This document shows positions 23,283 through 35,303 of a DNA stretch of 64,000 nucleotides, in pieces. Under the pieces are notes generated by a model, which saw nothing but the letters and a program-made list of their open reading frames with translations, was not told where the DNA came from and made no database searches. Each line of letters starts with the position of its first letter. Within the stretch, counting starts at the first letter, position 1. The stretch comes from Atherix ibis (Eukaryota > Arthropoda > Insecta > Diptera > Athericidae). The translations under genes were made by a program, and so were the position numbers. Location: contig OY282606.1 in the NCBI GenBank assembly GCA_958298945.1, positions 75,565,622-75,629,621 of the forward strand, read 5' to 3'.

Positions 23283-24779
23283 CTAAAAAAAATTAACATA
23301 AATAATAAAATGTGGACACTGGTATGCGCTTTTGTTGTGGTCGATAGCCATATTCGATGGGGTTTTTCCTATTTTCAGGTTTCTCGAATTCAAGTGTGTA
23401 AATGTGTCTTTTTGTTGGTGATTCGAAAACATTTGCTCTCACCGCATTCATTTCGTTATAGAAATGAGAGGATATATTTTTTGAAAAGACAAAAAAAAAC
23501 CAAAATGAAAAAGTGCCATTTCTCCCCATCTTTAACACATTGCATACAATTCCACTTTCTACATTTTATATTCCAGTCATGAAGTAATTCTCAGACGTCG
23601 TTTGTTCATTTTTAGACTGTCTGGGCCTTATTCAACGTAAGGAATAACAGTCAGTCATTGGCATAAAATCTTATATTCACCAAATCTGCTTAAAGACTTT
23701 TCAGATACATACGCATCTACATGCATTAACTTAAATAATGTGCATGCGTGCATAAATGGTACCGAAAATAAAATTTTAACAAATAAAACAGAAAATTGTA
23801 CAAATTCTTGCTTAATTTCTATGCCTTTTTTATGTGCTCTTTTTTTATGTGCATTACTAAAAATATCCGCTATAAATGCATATCTTTTAAGAATATCTAC
23901 GTTTCGCAGTACTGTATCCATAAATTGGTGGGCAAATGGATAAAAATCAGTTTTGAAATTTTTCATTTTATAATTTTTCATTTTTTAACAGAGATTTTAA
24001 AGATTAAATTTCGAAATCCATCCAATTCGGAGGCGAAGTATTTTTCAATTTATTAAAGAACTACATAAAATCTGAATTTAAAAGTAATGATAAAATGTCT
24101 TGATGAGTGTATGAGAGAAATTAATAATTTTTTTTTAGTACCGATTTATTTTGGGGTATTTTGAAATTGATCAAGATAAATTTTTGGGGGTAGAATTAAT
24201 TAAAAATTTCGTAAATAATTTGAATACTACAACAAGTTATTATGCTGAAGAGTTTTTATTTTGAGAAGAAAAAAACATGTTGGTTAACATAATAAATAAG
24301 TATTGAAAACACAAGTCAAAATCGCATTCAAATTGGTAATAGAATAACTCATTGAGAATGCAAAAAAAAAATGAGTTTGTGTCCCAATTTAATGATTTTT
24401 CTTTTTAAAATTATCATTTCTAGTAACATTAGTACTAAGCGCTACAACATTTAAGGCCATAAAGAATATCGGGATAAGGAAATTAAAGTAGAAAATGGAA
24501 AGGAAAATTAGATTTTTGGGAAATAGCGCAGGGCCATATCAGTGGGATTCGATGATAGTCTGTTACGCTAACGACTGACTACCGGGCTGGCAATTAAGTG
24601 AAGTTTTTTAAGCATCTATCAATATTGTACCACACGGGGTTGTCTTAAATTATCTGGTGCTCGCAGCAATCCCTAATCATCCTCATCTACTTACAGAATG
24701 GAAAATAACATCCTCAGTCATACGTAAATGTTCCCACTGGATCAATCATCACTATCATTAAAGGATCGACAACGGGGAA
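23283..24779. other. Sequence upstream of exon A, no supported feature
   Basis: It lies 5' of exon A on the minus strand, so the next upstream exon or the promoter could be here or further right. Open frames at 23310-24056 on both strands are AT-driven and show no recognisable protein. I could not find an upstream exon ending in phase 0 with convincing peptide. Confidence 0.4.
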
Positions 24780-25335
24780 CTCCATACATCCCGGTTCGAC
24801 ACCCCCAACATCCTAGCTAACGCCGTCAATCCACCAAAGGTAGCAACTATCTCGTTTCCAGGGCAGGATCTTCTTCATCCTTACAGATTAAGTGTTCAGC
24901 CCACAGCAATTTATTAAGTTTAATTTTATCCACAACCGGATTTTCGCGGTAATGCTCCAGAATATCGTCGTTAAATAGGCTCCGGAATCATCCATTCTCA
25001 TGTAGGGGGCCAAAAACTCTTCGAAGGATCTTCCTCTCGAACATGTGCAGGATTTCAAAATAGTTTTTGCTGAAAATCCAAGTTTCCGAAAAATACATGA
25101 GGAATGGGAAAACTAGTGTCCTATACAACAGAAGCGAAATAATTTAGACTAAGTGAAGTTAGGATCTGTTGGCTGTCAGCAGCCGTGCACAGATTTGTTG
25201 CTTCATGTTTTTGTCGACAACGACCCTTGACCTTAAATAGAAAAATGATTTAACTCTTTTTAAGCTATAATCTCCTCTCTGTATGTGACAGGTGTTAATT
25301 GGTTTTGTCTTTGATGCCGACGCAGCCACCATATA

Positions 25336-26253
25336 TGAGGTATGTTCAAAATGTATCGCGAATTTTGAATTTCCGCGGGTTACGTGCATTCGATTTTCAA
25401 TTTTTTGTAGCGTTATATTGGTACTCATGTCTCTCACTTATGCTGACAAGTTCGACCATTTTGAATGTTTAGTTAATTTTTGATAGCTGCTTTACTTGCA
25501 CGTGTTTTGGCTCGTCTTCGATTTTTGCCCATTTTTGACCAAAAACAGCATCGCATTAACATTGCTAAGGAGCTGTTGGACTCTGTCGCCGACGACTCAA
25601 ATTTGTTCCAGAGTGTCATAACTGGTCACGAATCATAGGTTTATGGTTATGATGTGGAAACCAAAGCTCAATCATCCCAATGGAAGCTGCGGGACAAGAC
25701 AAGACCGTAAAAAGCGCGCCAAGTTCGGTCGAATGTGAAGGTTTTGCTTACAATTTTCTTCAATTGCAGGGGCGTGGTGCATCATGAGTTCTTGCCACAG
25801 GGTAGAACGGTTAATAAGGAATATTACCTGCAAGCTATGCGTAAGTTGCCCCCAGCAATCCAACAGAAACGCCCGGATTTGTGGAAGAACAAAACTTGGC
25901 TTTTGCACCATGATAACGCTCCTGCTCACGCATCGTTGCTTGTGCGAGAGCAAAAAACCAACATACTAATAATGCCGCAGCGACCATATTCCCCAGATCT
26001 AGAGCCTTGTGACTTTTTCTTGTTCCCGAAACAGATTCTTTGATCCATTTATTGGAATGGGCAAAAATAGAAGACGAGCCAAAACACGTGCAAGCAAAGC
26101 AGCTGTCAAAAATTAATTGAACATTCAAAACAGCCGAACTGGTCGGCATAAGTGAGAGACATTAGTACCAATATAACGCCACAAAAAATTGAAAATCGAA
26201 TATACGTAACCTGCGGAAATTCAAAATTCGCGATACTTTTCGAACAGACCAAG
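25336..26253 (+). mobile_element. mariner-type element with about 200-bp terminal inverted repeats, copy A
   Basis: TA duplications at 25334-25335 and 26254-26255 flank a 918-bp element. The left end (TGAGGTATGTTCAAAATGTA) and the right end read inward (CTTGGTCTGTTCGAAAAGTA) remain alignable for about 200 bp, through ATTTTGAATTTCCGC, TGTCTCTCACTTATGC, GTTAATTTTTGATAGCTGC-like and CACGTGTTTTGGCTCGTC. Between the arms is a partial transposase. The reverse transcriptase fragment it landed in is minus-strand. Confidence 0.88.
25500..26043 (+). pseudogene. mariner transposase fragment inside the long-TIR element
   Basis: Readable parts are LLTIFFNCRGVVHHEFLPQG, RTVNKEYYLQAMRKLPPAIQ, WLLHHDNAPAHASLLVREQ (second catalytic Asp) and RPYSPDLEPCDFFLFPK (third Asp). 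This matches DD34D mariners of the CDFFLF type. The N-terminal DNA-binding region is missing and the first Asp region reads TGHES, with Asp changed to His. The C-terminus stops right after FLFPK, where the right arm begins, and two residues are lost between the second and third Asp. It is non-functional. Confidence 0.85.
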
Positions 26254-26637
26254 TATTTTGTTTTGCCTTCATTTATGTGTAGGCCAAGATTTTTTGCAAA
26301 TCGGAAAGAGCTTTCGTAAAGCTCTTGGAAAGAGCTTTCTTTGACGTATACTAAAGGCTGGACAGATATAATAAAGATAGTACCCCTTATGCTTACCTCT
26401 GAGTGCCGGCACCTTTGTGGATGTTAAATGACTCTAAAAGTGATTCGTCTACTTTATCTCTTCTTCTCACACTAGTCACGGTCAGCGTAGTCAGTCTAAT
26501 CAACTTTTCTGGGATGCCGACCTCTTTAATAATTTGTATTGATATGTAAATTCTTAAATATCACGGTAACAAGAGAGCACCACCGTTAAATTACTAGCTG
26601 GATTTTAAATTAAGATCTTCCTATTTATGTGTAGATT

Positions 26638-28758
26638 TTACTTAATAACTAGTCCCATGAATTCCTCCAATATTAATGTTGATTCACTTCTAGATCTAAA
26701 TTCCGATCATAGCCCTGTTCTACTAGTTCTCGATTCCCAATCCACTCCAAAAGTCAATGCGCCGAGACTTATTAATGGACCAATTGACTGGGAATTATTC
26801 AAACAACATATTGACGAGCATTTAGACTTACGACAAAGCTTAAAAACAGAACAAGAACTAGATGACGCGGTACACAAGTTTACATGTTTATTACAAAACG
26901 CTACAGCCTTTTCGCAAAAAAGTAAAAACTCGAAACCTACACAAAACCTAACAATTCAACCATTAACAATTAGGCGTCTTATTGCAGAAAAACGAAAAGC
27001 AAGATCTCATTGGCAACACACAAGAACGACCAGCGACAAAACCAAACTGAACAAACTGCAAAAAGAACTACATGACGAAATCACTAAATACAATACAGAA
27101 CGTTTTAGAAACTATACTTCAACCCTAACGAAAAACAGAACTTTGTGGACTGCTACAAGACAAATACTATCTTATAGAAAAACAAAGCACCCTTTACGAA
27201 AAACTGACGGAACCTGGGCCAAAACGGACAAACATAAAGCAGACGCTTTTGCTGAACACCTTGCACAAACATTTACTCCACATGAGGACATATTAGACAG
27301 GACTCATTGCACTAAAATCGAGACGGAACTATCCATTCCTTTACCCATGAGTCTTCCCCCTAAGGCAATCACTCCTTCCGAAGTTGCCAATATAATCAAG
27401 CTCGTTCCCAAAAATAAAGCTCCTGGCTATGATCTGATTACCTCCAATATACTCCAACAAATCCCTAAAAGAGCAATAGTTTTCCTTGCGACAATATATA
27501 ACTCCATCCTTAGAACAACACATTTCACAATCCTCTGGAAATTTGCAATCATTAAAATGATCCCTAAGCCCAATAAACCAATAAACCGGCCCACTTCCTA
27601 CAGGCCAATAAGTCTCCTTCCACTTCTCTCAAAAATCTTTGAAAAAATCCTCCTTCGCCGCTTATATCCTCTACTTGAATCTTCAAATTTAATTCCTAAT
27701 CACCAATTTGGTTTCCGCGCCGAACACTCCACTACCCAGCAGTGTCATCGTGTTGTCGATTTCATTGCATCCTCTTTAGAAAGAAAAGAGTACTGTCCCG
27801 GTGTGTTTCTTGATATAAGTCAAGCTTTTGATAGAGTTTGGCATCCGGGTCTACTCTGGAAACTCAAGAGGTTCCTTCCTTCCACCTATTTCCTAATCCT
27901 AAGATCATTCCTTTCCAACCGACACTTCCAAGTAAATGAATCCAACGAACTGTCAAATATCTCTCCGATATTGGCTGGGGTTCCTCAGGGTAGCATACTT
28001 GGACCCATCCTCTAAAACATTTACACATCCGATATCCCAACCTGCCCTAATACCTTTTTTGCTACATACGCCGATGATACGGCCTGCCTTGCATCTAGCG
28101 AAAATCCCCAACATGCTTCCGAAACTCTCCAAATCCAAATCCAAACCCTCCAGAACTGGTTTACTAAGTGGAGAATAAAAGTCAATGAACGTAAATCTAT
28201 CCAGGTAACTTTTACTCTCCGTCGTGAGACATTCCCTCCCATATACCTTAATGGCAGTGCCATACCTCAACACACCGAAGCTCGGTATCTAGGACTGTAC
28301 TTAGACAAACGCTTGACATGAAACCCACATACAAGACTTAAAAGACAAGAACTTAAAAGACGATACCTAAAACTACTTCGACTTCTAGACAAACGTTCCA
28401 AACTTACTATAGACAGCAAAGTTCTGTTATACAATACTTTACTGAAACCCATATGGACATACGGACTAGAACTCTGGGGATCTACTAAGCCTTCTAATTC
28501 CCGTCGAATCCAATCCCTTCAATCAAAAATACTCCGTACAATTGTCGATGCCCCCTTTTATGTTCGCAAAACTGTTATTCATCGTGATCTTAAAGTCCCA
28601 TTTGTTTTTGATGTGACTTTTCTCGTTATAAAAAGTTCCGTTCCCGTGTCCTCAATCATAATAATCCTCTTGTTCAAGAACTATCCTCCATTTCCTTCCC
28701 TAGAAATACCCATCGAAGACTTAAGCGTCACTGGTCGCGTGATTTACTTAAATGCTGA
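26638..28758 (+). pseudogene. jockey-clade ORF2: endonuclease end plus reverse transcriptase, broken
   Basis: It begins with the last endonuclease motif (SDHSPVLLVL), then a linker, then the RT domain: NKAPGYDLITSNIL, YRPISLLPLLSKIFEK, HQFGFRAEHSTTQQ, LDISQAFDRVWHPGLLWKL, AGVPQGSILGPIL and the catalytic TYADDTA (YADD codons 28067-28078). The tail has LYNTLLKPIWTYGLELWGS and IQSLQSKILR, typical of jockey. An apparent start at 26627 belongs to the target duplication, not to the element. Breaks: TAA at 28013-28015 where Tyr is expected (GPIL-Y-NIYTSD), TGA near 28319-28321 where Trp is expected, and a frameshift near 28610. Confidence 0.93.
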
Positions 28759-28909
28759 GGCCTGACAGAAACACACGCTAGCAGGAGGAACTTCATTGGA
28801 TGTTTACTCCCCACAACCTATCAAGTTAATTTATACTATTGCAAAAATTTGCTTATTACTATGTTGTAGTTGTAAATATCTAAATAAATAAAAATAAAAA
28901 ATAAAAAAA
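26638..28909 (+). mobile_element. jockey-clade non-LTR retrotransposon, 5'-truncated
   Basis: An 11-bp target duplication ATGTGTAGATT lies at 26627-26637 and 28910-28920, with the element between. It is 5'-truncated inside the endonuclease domain and ends in an A-rich tail (AAATAAATAAAAATAAAAAA-like). The length of 2272 bp is about half of a full jockey element. The target duplication is perfect, although the coding region already carries nonsense mutations. Confidence 0.95.
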
Positions 28910-28920
28910 ATGTGTAGATT

Positions 28921-30739
28921 GTAGAAAATAGTGTAACTAAGATTTCCTTGAACCTTTATTGCTGCTACCCTATATTTTTAGTGCTACCAATTTTGAGTGG
29001 AGAGAGGTATTCTTTTGCATGTTTGGTTTGAGAAACAGTTTGGAAAGCTACGTCTGGATAAGTGGGAACAGGATACGGTAGTAGAGACCCCATAGAGTTG
29101 TGAGTTCAGTTAATTCATGCTGATAAAATATTTTCTGACGACAGTAAAGCGGAAAGAACTGAAATGTGACCAAGTATGGAGGTTTTAGGGGGTTAATTTT
29201 TCACACTTTGTCTTTTGATAATTTCAACCATACTAAAACAAGTATAAAAGAAATGCTTCTTTGAATTCATTACAAAAACAAGAATATTTGTCTTTGTAGT
29301 TAATTGGAATTTCTTTTATATTAGAAGTGCCTTTCACAAAATAAAGTCCAGAATTTTATCATTCCCTCAGAACTATCTATCCCATTCCATCAACTGTGGT
29401 CATAAATAAAACACAATTTTATATCTCTACTACCATAACATAATGTTAAGTCTCGTATGCGTGTGTTATTATGATTAAAATGCTTTCAACAAATTCTTTC
29501 ATTCACGTATCTTTGAGCAGAATCTATTAAGTGGAACATTATTTGATAATAGTGAATAGTAAAATGAAGCTTTTCAGCATCAGTTATCTTTAAAATGTTG
29601 CGATGGTAATTTATTAGAAGTCTTAGGGCCACCAAGTCAGTCTTTCATCACAAAAGAAAATTGTTTCCCGACCATAAATCAATCTATAGAAAGCTACCTG
29701 CAACACATGAAGATATGCTCGTACAATACACTCTATCAATATATCTATGCGATTAAATAGACTACTCTTTTTTTACAGTGCTGACATTTCTCCACTTTTT
29801 TGTACATTTTATTTCTTGCACATACCGAAAAGATACTTCATATACTTTTGAGTTGTTTAATGTCTATAAAAAGAAATAGTAACACAGTTTGCACTAAAAT
29901 GAATGGAAAATCGAATTGTATTGGTTTTTTCTATACGAGTACGAGTATTTATTCGTGAGTACTCATACCTGTTTGTAATATGACCGCAAATTATGATGTG
30001 TTAGCAGCTGTAATCAAACATGAATATCTGAACATCTGTCCAATCAGTTTGTTTTGTATACTGTATTTATCAATATCTATACTTAAGAGATTGGTAAATA
30101 ATCAATTATAACATCGTCATTGATTGCGCACATTTAACATTCTTCAGCGGATTTTAAAGATAAAGCAAATCGGATAGACACGTTTCCAATCTGCTAAAGA
30201 GTAGGCCAGGTGAGTATATGAGATGTACTCGTACATTGTTCAAATTAATTACAATTTCAACATAAAAATATTGGTAATTTTTTTATATATTGTACAATAT
30301 TTTTAAATAATATCAGTTCTTTTTTTCTCAATTTTATTACTTTTCTGCAATTTGACTGTTATTCTCCATAACTTTTTCCCCCAGCAAATGGGGATATATT
30401 CAAAGACTGCTCCATAGCTGACAGTGAGGAGGTCCTAGAAACCACCGATGAACGAGGGATAAGAAAGCACCTAAACACAATGCCATATTCTCCATTTCGC
30501 TAAAAGCAGTTATTGCGACAAATCCAAAATTATTTCTGAAGGAATTATCTCTTCCCCCTCCCGTTGGAAGATTCGTACTTCTGAAGGGTAAGGGCTACTA
30601 GAATGCCCTTTATCATAGGTCCAATTTGTTTTCTGAAAATGACGTATTTTGAGCCGATTTGAGGAATACCATACACCGAACGACAGAGTGGCTTGTCTGG
30701 AAGCCAATATTGTCTGAAAGTGGAGAAGAGGTACTATAA
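28921..30739. other. Spacer, nothing firm
   Basis: AT-rich sequence with no convincing homology up to about 30380. From there GC content rises, and 30380-30740 may be the poorly conserved 5' part of the R1-type fragment that follows. Confidence 0.4.
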
Positions 30740-31590
30740 AATACTGGGGTTATATCCTTGATACTTTGCACTTGATGTGTGTTCCAAAATACATCACCAG
30801 AATAATAGCATATTACTTGAGATGTAGAACTCTTCTCCAGAGCAACGGGGAGAAGTCATATAGGGTTATGGAGTGGTCCCGCACGGTATTCTTAAGTCCC
30901 ATATCTCAGAGAAATTCTGTAGTCATGGTGGCCTCGGGACCATCGCTAAAGTTGCTGGGGTTGATAATTGACGTGGGGCTGTGGTTTCAAAACCACCTAT
31001 TGTACGTAGGTAAAAAGATACCATAAATCATGATAGCACTGTCCCGTCTATTGGCGAACCTTGATGGACCCAAGCAGAGTAGTAAGATCCTGATGGCGAC
31101 TGTGGTCAGGTCCATCCTGTTAGGCGGATGTACTTAGTTAACCAATTTGCATACGCAAAGAGTTGTACCAGCCTACAACGGAAGCACAATGAGGGTAGTC
31201 TGCGCATTCCGGATGGTATCATACGGGATATTCGTATTGTGGCCGGAATGCCATCGATCGAAATGCTGGCAGACAAGCGACGGATGATGTACCGTCAGAG
31301 AAGTCATAAAAATGCGGTGGTGTGATGTAAATCTTATATGGGAGAAAGAAAGATATCCCGCCTGCTGTGGTAAAGCCCTTATGGTGCTGCTTTCTATGGC
31401 ATCAACCCTCTACGATGGATGCATGGATGGATCGACGAAATGATGACGTTGGCTACTACTTATCCCAATTATTGATGCGACATGAATATTTAAAGCTTAC
31501 CAATACCACTTTAGATTGGACAACAGCTCCATTGGTCTTTGTTGTGATGGAGTAGTGGAGAGCGTGGAATACGTCTTTTTTTCTTTTTTT
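30740..31590 (+). pseudogene. R1-type retrotransposon ORF2 fragment, heavily decayed
   Basis: Plus-strand frames in order give VPKYITRIIAYYLRCRTLL, then a degraded region at the expected GGVPQGS block, then LKLLGLIIDVGLWFQNHL (RT thumb-like LG-x-x-ID). Next come ILMATVVRSILLGG, VVCAFRMVSYGIFVLWPECH (cf. AFRTVS), and a tail YYLSQLLMRHEYLKL with VVESVEYVFF at the position of the SGHG...EDVEHV block. The order and spacing match R1-type ORF2. It has many stops and frameshifts. It differs from the R1-like copy at 14712, so it is a separate insertion. Confidence 0.72.
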
Positions 31591-32739
31591 TGCGATGTCA
31601 TAATATCAGTTCTTACATGGTGATTTAAACTACATAATTATTGTCTAGAGCTACTATTAAATTGAGACTTTTTTTTAAAAAGAAATTCGATCTTCTGAGC
31701 CTTTAAATTCTAAGAAGTTTATTTACTGTGAGCACGTTTTTACTTCGAAACTGCTATTTAAGGCCCTTGAATTTTAGATCTTCAAAAGTCTCAAAGTGAC
31801 ATAAATATAAGATATAAAATACAATTACATACTCGCTTTTTTTAAAGAATTTTTAAACTATAAAAGAATTATAAGTTTCGATTTGTTTGAAATATTATTT
31901 CATAAACTAAACACCCTGTAAGCACATTTCTATAGATTTCTAATCTTCGCATCAAGGACATTTACTCATTCATAATTTCCAGCGACTGAAGTGTAACAAA
32001 AAAAATAAAAAATAAGTTGTAGTCATTGCGTACGATTTGCTTGTAGGTGTAACATAATAATGTATCAAATATATTATCTAAATAACTATTTATTAATATA
32101 TTCCTATTTTTAAAAATTTTGCACATCTAATAAATTTTGAATAGAAATTCTTTTGATCTCTTTTAAGACAAATTTATATATTTTTGTCACCATTTTTATA
32201 GCCATCTCCAAAAATATGATTAATGCATGCATGAACATATATGCATGTCCACGAGTATACGTAAAATTATGAATTGTGAATGATTTTAATATTTTTTAGA
32301 AGCGGGGACAAGGGAAACAGTAAATTTTTCCATCTCAAGCTGGTTGATTGGAATATTTTGCATCTTTTAATAGGAAATGATTCATTTTTGTTGTGTATAA
32401 AAACTGAAAAATATTTGGACAAAAAAAAATTATTCCCTATATTTGTAAAATTAAAAGTTTTATTGGACGAACGCGAATTAGTTAATATTTTTTTTATTAT
32501 TCATCTCTAAAAATAGCAGCTTCCATCATAAATTAACACGATCGACTGAAATAAGAAATTACTCTTTGGTAGGCACCAATGTTTTTAATTGATATTAGAA
32601 GATATTCGCAAAATCATAAATAAATTCCTTATGGACATGAAAACATTTTGGATTTTTTTTTGTACTGTACAAGTTAATATGAATTCATGTGTTCAATTTA
32701 TAGCTTGAAAATTCGGATAAATTTTTTCTATTGATTTGA
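31591..32739. other. Spacer, nothing recognised
   Basis: AT-rich sequence with no homology I can support. The 76-codon frame at 32280-32510 is AT-driven and not believed. Confidence 0.4.
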
Positions 32740-32776
32740 AAATGGAAAAAACCGCTGAATCAAAGAACTCCAGACG

Positions 32777-33121
32777 TTACGAGTTCGAACAACGATGGTC
32801 TTCCTGATTAACGCCGTTGCTCCACCGAAGGCGGGGACTACCTCGTCTTCTGAAACCAAAAATGGAGCCACTGTAGACTATTCTGACAAAATCGTCTTCA
32901 TCTATAGAGATAAAGTGTTCAGCCCACCACATCCTATTGAGCTTAATTTTATCCATAACGGTACGGATGCGGTAACGTTCCAAGATCTGGTCGTTAAATA
33001 GGCTCTGGAATCGTACATACTCATGTTGGGAGCTAAAAATTTTTCGAAGATTCCTACTCTCGAACGTGCACAACAGTTCGCATTGGTTCTTGCTGAGAAT
33101 CCATGTTTCCGAAGAATACAT
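32777..33121 (-). pseudogene. RTE-type ORF2 C-terminal fragment
   Basis: Reads YSSETWILSKNQCELLCTFE, RNLRKIF, RYRIRTVMDKIKLNRMWWAE and RRRGSPRLRWSNGV, the typical C-terminus after the RT domain of RTE-type elements (LYG-E-W, ER-LR-IFG, IK-RLRWLGH, GRPRLRW). It is open for 114 codons. Confidence 0.8.
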
Positions 33122-33437
33122 GAGAATTGGCGTGACTACTGACCGAAATAGGCTCTGTTGGCAGCCAGTATCCGCGCGCGGATTTCTTTCTGCACGTTGT
33201 TCTCGGCTTCGACCCTTGGCCCCTTATAGGAAAAAAATTGTATGCGCAAAATGATCAAGTGCTGCAAGGAGTTTAATGGTAGTTCTTTGCATATTTTTAT
33301 ATTTTATAATATAATGGCAAAATTAAATCTATATATTTAAATAAGAAAATAATCAAAATTTATATTTCAAATGTATGATTTTGAATTTTACTTTTCAAAA
33401 TGCATTTGGATAATACGTCGCGTATGTATGTTACATA

Positions 33438-34185
33438 CGAGGTCTGTTCAAAAGTATCGTGAATTTTTAATTTTCGCGGGTTACGTATTATCGACTTTCG
33501 ATTTTTTGTGGCGTGATATTGGTGCTCATGTCTCTCACTTATCCCGATAAGTTCGCCCATTTTGAATGTTCAGTTAATTTTTGACAGCTGCTTTTCTTGC
33601 ACGTGTTTTGGCTCGTTTTCGATTTTTGCCCATTTTCGGCCAAAAACAGCATCGCATTAAGGAGCTATTGGACTCTGTCCACGACGATCCAAATTTGCTC
33701 CAAAGTGTCATAACTGGTGACGAATCATGGGCTTATGGTTATGACGTGGAAAGCAAAGCTCAATCATCCCAATGGAAGCTGCCGCACGAGCCAAAACCGA
33801 AAAAAGAACGCCAAGTTCGGTCGAATGTGAAGGATTTGCTTACAGTTTTCTTCGATTGCAGGGGCTTACAGTTTTCTTCGATTGCAACGCACTAATAATG
33901 CCGCAGCTACCGTATTTTCCGGATCTGGCCCCCTGTGACTTTTTCTTGTTCCCGGATCAGATTCTTTGATCCATTTTTTGGAATGGGCAAAAATCGAAGA
34001 CGAGCCAAAACACGTGCAAGCAAAGCAGCTGTCAAAAATTAACTGAACATCCAAAACAGCCGAACTTGTCGGCATAAGTGAAAGATATGAGTACCAACAT
34101 AAAAAAAGTCACACAAAAAATCGAAAATCGAATATACGTAACCCGCGGAAATTCAAAATTGGCGATACTTTTTGAACAGACCTCG
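33438..34185 (+). mobile_element. mariner-type element with about 200-bp terminal inverted repeats, copy B
   Basis: TA duplications at 33436-33437 and 34186-34187. The outer ends CGAGGTCTGTTCAAAAGTAT and, read inward from 34185, CGAGGTCTGTTCAAAAAGTA are almost identical, and the arms match for about 200 bp (33438-33642 against 33985-34185). The inner 340 bp hold a shrunken transposase: LLQSVITGDESWAYGYDVES (first Asp), KDLLTVFFDCRG, then a jump to MPQLPYFPDLAPCDFFLFP. The second Asp region is deleted. At 748 bp it is a non-autonomous derivative of the same family as copy A. Confidence 0.92.
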
Positions 34186-34187
34186 TA

Positions 34188-34916
34188 CAGTGCTGGCCAA
34201 AAAATTTTGCTCACTTTGATCTTTTGAAAATAAAAATGTTTGCGTTTCGTAAACTGATCATATTTTTTTTATTATTTAAATAATATAATGAAATAATTCT
34301 TATAATTAGGAAAATTTATAGTTCTTATATTTAATTTTTTTAAAAGGGAAAAATTTAATTTCTTTTATAACATTTTGTTCAGATAAAAAATTGTTTCAAT
34401 TTCTTTTTAAAAAAAATGTTAACATATTTTGTATGCTGTAAATTAAAAACTCCTGTTGCACCTCCTTTAGCATCGATGATCGCTTGACAGACTGGAAATC
34501 ATGAAAGAATTCATGCTGGCTAGATAATTTATATGGCTACCAGTTTTATAGAAGAACCCCTTTAATTTCTAGCTACTGTTTTGTCTACTTTTTGATTTAC
34601 AAAAATGTGTACGATTAGCGAAGTTTTTGTTTCATTAAATTTCAGTACTATTATGTGTTTAAATTTTTTTAGTTTTCCGACTAAAATGATAACTAATTAT
34701 CCCGTTGAAAAATAAAATGGCAGAAGTCACCAAATAGCTCAATAATTGTTGGGTCCAGATGATGTTGTAGAGTTTGTATTATTGGGTCAACAAATGCCAT
34801 TATTGTTGGGTCAACAAATGCGAAATGTTGTGTTTGGTCTCCAGAAAAACATTTGCAAAGCATTACATCCTCAGGCTTTCGTGGTATTATTTACAGGTAC
34901 TCTTCGCCGCCAACGC
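34188..34916. other. Possible Tc1-type end and a short tandem repeat
   Basis: Immediately after the mariner's TA the sequence reads CAGTGCTGGCCAAAAAATTT, a motif seen at Tc1-type transposon ends; no partner end was found. Near 34770-34825 a unit containing TTGGGTCAACAAATGC occurs twice at a spacing of about 24 bp. Confidence 0.35.
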
Positions 34917-35303
34917 TTATACCATGTACATTGTTTTGATTTCATTTATGTGTAGCCCAAGATTTTTCGGCGCCGGCTTAATTTTTACAAAGGCCTCTCG
35001 TACAGCTTTTTCTGATCGCCACAGAATGCCGATGTCATTTATGTATGTTAAAAACTGGGTAGACTTTATGAGGATGATACCCCTCATTCTTACACCTGAG
35101 TAATGAATCACTTTTTCCAGCGCCAGGTTAAAGTGAACACACGAAAGTGCGTTTCCTTGCCAGAGACGATTCTGGATGTTAAATGCCTCTAAAAGTAATT
35201 CGTCTAATTTATCTCTTCTTCTCAAGCTCACGGTCATCCTAGAACGTCTAATCGATTTTTTTAAGATGCCGAACTCTCCCAGGAATGTCTTTAGTTTTAT
35301 CAT
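34917..35303 (-). pseudogene. RTE-type reverse transcriptase fragment
   Basis: Reads SRMTVSLRRRDKLDELLLEA, NIQNRLWQGNALSCVHFNLA (the QGD-LS motif, with Asp changed to Asn), LEKVIHYSGVRMRG and FLTYINDIGILWRSEKAVRE (the YADD catalytic box, degraded to YIND), then LGLHINEIKT. The motif order is that of RT domains 4-6 of RTE-type elements. Both key positions are altered, so it is inactive. Confidence 0.85.

Larger units (their letters stand above)
24780..26530 (-). mobile_element. RTE-type non-LTR retrotransposon fragment, split by a mariner
   Basis: Minus-strand pieces of an RTE-type reverse transcriptase lie on both sides of the mariner at 25336-26253. At 26530-26290 the reading GIPEKLIRLTT and VRRRDKVDESLLESFNIH is the segment just before the QGD motif. 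At 25240-24780 the C-terminal region reads like its sister at 33121-32777: YSSETWI-like, FERKIL-like and KIKLNK-like blocks, in broken frames. It is an old, non-functional fragment. The outer ends are not defined. Confidence 0.65.

Noticed and set aside
23655..24056. Overlapping frames of 108, 67 and 86 codons upstream of exon A
   Set aside because: Low-complexity Phe/Ile/Lys-rich peptides on both strands, with no splice or phase support as a 5' exon.
34441..34560. Possible Tc1 transposon body next to the CAGTGCTGGCC end
   Set aside because: Phrases such as CCTGTTGCACCTCCTTTAGC looked familiar, but no transposase frame or second end could be read.
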